Assembly (NCBI GenBank): GCA_009693745.1
Contig: SHWR01000030.1
Coordinates: 1-13,692 of the forward strand
Length of the DNA stretch: 13,692 nt
Reading direction: 5' to 3'
DNA from: Candidatus Fonsibacter sp.
GTDB lineage: Bacteria > Pseudomonadota > Alphaproteobacteria > Pelagibacterales > Pelagibacteraceae
Shown here: piece after piece, positions 13,263 to 13,692 of the stretch
Numbering within the stretch: position 1 is the first letter of the stretch
Layout: each line of letters begins with the position of its first letter
Made by a program: the position numbers and the translations under genes
The notes under the pieces: generated by a model
What the model was told of the DNA's origin: nothing
The model's input: the letters and a program-made list of their open reading frames with translations, nothing else
Databases searched by the model: none

Positions 13263-13346
13263 TGGTGCGGGAGAAAGGACTTGAACCTTCACATCTTTCG
13301 ATACCAGTTCCTAAGACTGGCGTGTCTACCGTTCCACCACTCCCGC
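13263..13346 (-). tRNA. tRNA-Leu (anticodon TAG)
   Basis: An 84-nt class II tRNA on the minus strand. Acceptor GCGGGAG pairs with CTCCCGC, the anticodon stem is CCAGT/ACTGG around CTTAGGA (anticodon TAG), a variable arm is present, the T-loop is GTTCAAGT, and A73 plus CCA are encoded. It lies between the promoter at 13375-13403 and tig, whose ATG is 8 bases beyond its 3' end. Confidence 0.97.
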
Positions 13347-13374
13347 TTTATTATTAATTAAATTTCGAATGGCG

Positions 13375-13403
13375 AATATAGCTATATTATTAAATGCTTT
13401 CTA
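13375..13403 (-). promoter_or_regulatory. Candidate promoter for tRNA-Leu and the tig-clpP-clpX-lon block
   Basis: Minus strand TAGAAA (-35, 13398-13403; 4 of 6 consensus positions), 17 bases, TATATT (-10, 13375-13380), followed by the GC-rich discriminator CGCC. The predicted start near 13368 is about 22 bases before tRNA-Leu. The -10 and discriminator closely resemble the candidate tRNA-Tyr promoter in this window. Confidence 0.45.
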
Positions 13404-13469
13404 GGATTTATTTATAAAATATAAGATGCAAAAGAATAGGGTTTGCTTATATAAAAAGCACATTTAATT

Positions 13470-13692
13470 ATGAAATTCAAACTAGTAATAGGCGATAAAA
13501 TTTATTCAACATGGTCATTGAGAGTATGGCTGTTGTTAAAATATTTTAATATTCCATTTGACGAAGTTAAAATTAAGTTAAGAGATAAAAATACTAAAAA
13601 CAATATATTAAAATTTTCGCCTTCTGGAAAAATTCCTTGTTTAATCTACGGAAAATTAAAAATATGGGATTCTTTATCAATTTCAGAATTTT
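13470..13692 (+). CDS. Glutathione S-transferase family protein (N-terminal part; runs off window)
   Basis: 74 codons are visible, open at the window end, covering most of a thioredoxin-fold GST N-terminal domain. The start is MKFKLVIGDKIYSTWSLRVW: the Y-S-x-W-S-L-R motif with Ser16 is typical of a bacterial GST branch in which this Ser is thought to contact glutathione. SPSGKIPCL (50-58) contains the cis-Pro of the GSH-binding site, and WDSLSISEF (66-74) holds the D/E-S glutathione contact (Asp67-Ser68). It probably conjugates or reduces with glutathione; substrate unknown. It is divergent from tRNA-Leu across a 123-base spacer. There is no SD before the ATG (ATTTAATTATG). A 5-bp dyad TGCTT/AAGCA (13444-13460) sits 9 bases upstream. 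Confidence 0.9.
   Translation, partial: MKFKLVIGDKIYSTWSLRVWLLLKYFNIPFDEVKIKLRDKNTKNNILKFSPSGKIPCLIYGKLKIWDSLSISEF

Noticed and set aside
13133..13357. Plus-strand 74-codon ORF across the tig start and tRNA-Leu
   Set aside because: It is read through the complement of a tRNA and the tig N-terminus; the product (EKGLEPSH-like) is the familiar false ORF from tRNA complements.
13444..13460. TGCTT/AAGCA dyad before the GST gene as an operator
   Set aside because: Only 5 bp per arm with a 7-base spacer; expected by chance at this base composition.
1..13692. CRISPR arrays, insertion sequences, toxin-antitoxin or phage defence genes
   Set aside because: No spaced direct repeats, transposase motifs or defence-protein motifs were seen on either strand.

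Overview
The window is compact, very AT-rich, gene-dense bacterial DNA that most resembles a SAR11-type alphaproteobacterium (Candidatus Pelagibacter and relatives). I infer this from the strong A+T bias, spacers mostly under 200 bases, overlapping or almost touching gene ends, and two core gene blocks in the orders tRNA-Tyr / tRNA-Gly / tuf / tRNA-Trp / secE / nusG and tig / clpP / clpX / lon. No database search was possible, so the taxonomic placement is an inference.

Left part (1-2322, minus strand): a translation and transcription block. A candidate stable-RNA promoter (2294-2322) reads leftward through tRNA-Tyr, tRNA-Gly, tuf (EF-Tu), tRNA-Trp, secE and nusG, which runs off the window. 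The tRNAs are so close to the downstream ORFs that tRNA 3' processing probably makes the mRNA 5' ends. Middle-left (2354-4076): rlmB on the plus strand meets a marC-family membrane gene on the minus strand, with tails overlapping by 4 bases. marC follows tRNA-Asp, which has its own candidate promoter. tRNA-Val comes next and has a good intrinsic terminator.

Middle (4128-6392): an accessory patch of even lower GC. It holds an 85-aa orphan membrane-anchored protein, a CDP-paratose/tyvelose-epimerase-like SDR enzyme and a divergently transcribed putative glycosyltransferase. It looks like a small surface-glycan cassette set between tRNA-Val and core genes. A TSUP (TauE/SafE-like) permease follows on the plus strand and ends 1 base short of lon.

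Right part (7263-13346, minus strand): a protein-quality-control block, tRNA-Leu / tig / clpP / clpX / lon, probably read from a promoter at 13375-13403. Trigger factor handles folding at the ribosome, ClpXP and Lon do ATP-dependent proteolysis. Each spacer downstream of tig contains an inverted repeat. A divergent glutathione-S-transferase-family gene starts at 13470 and is cut by the window end.

I see no CRISPR array, insertion sequence, phage gene or obvious wholly new system. The most unusual points are: tRNA-to-mRNA junctions with 8- and 13-base leaders; near-absence of Shine-Dalgarno sequences; a histidine-rich insertion in trigger factor; an epimerase with Phe at the usual catalytic Tyr position; an A10 tract directly after the glycosyltransferase start codon; and an 18-bp perfect palindrome between clpP and clpX.
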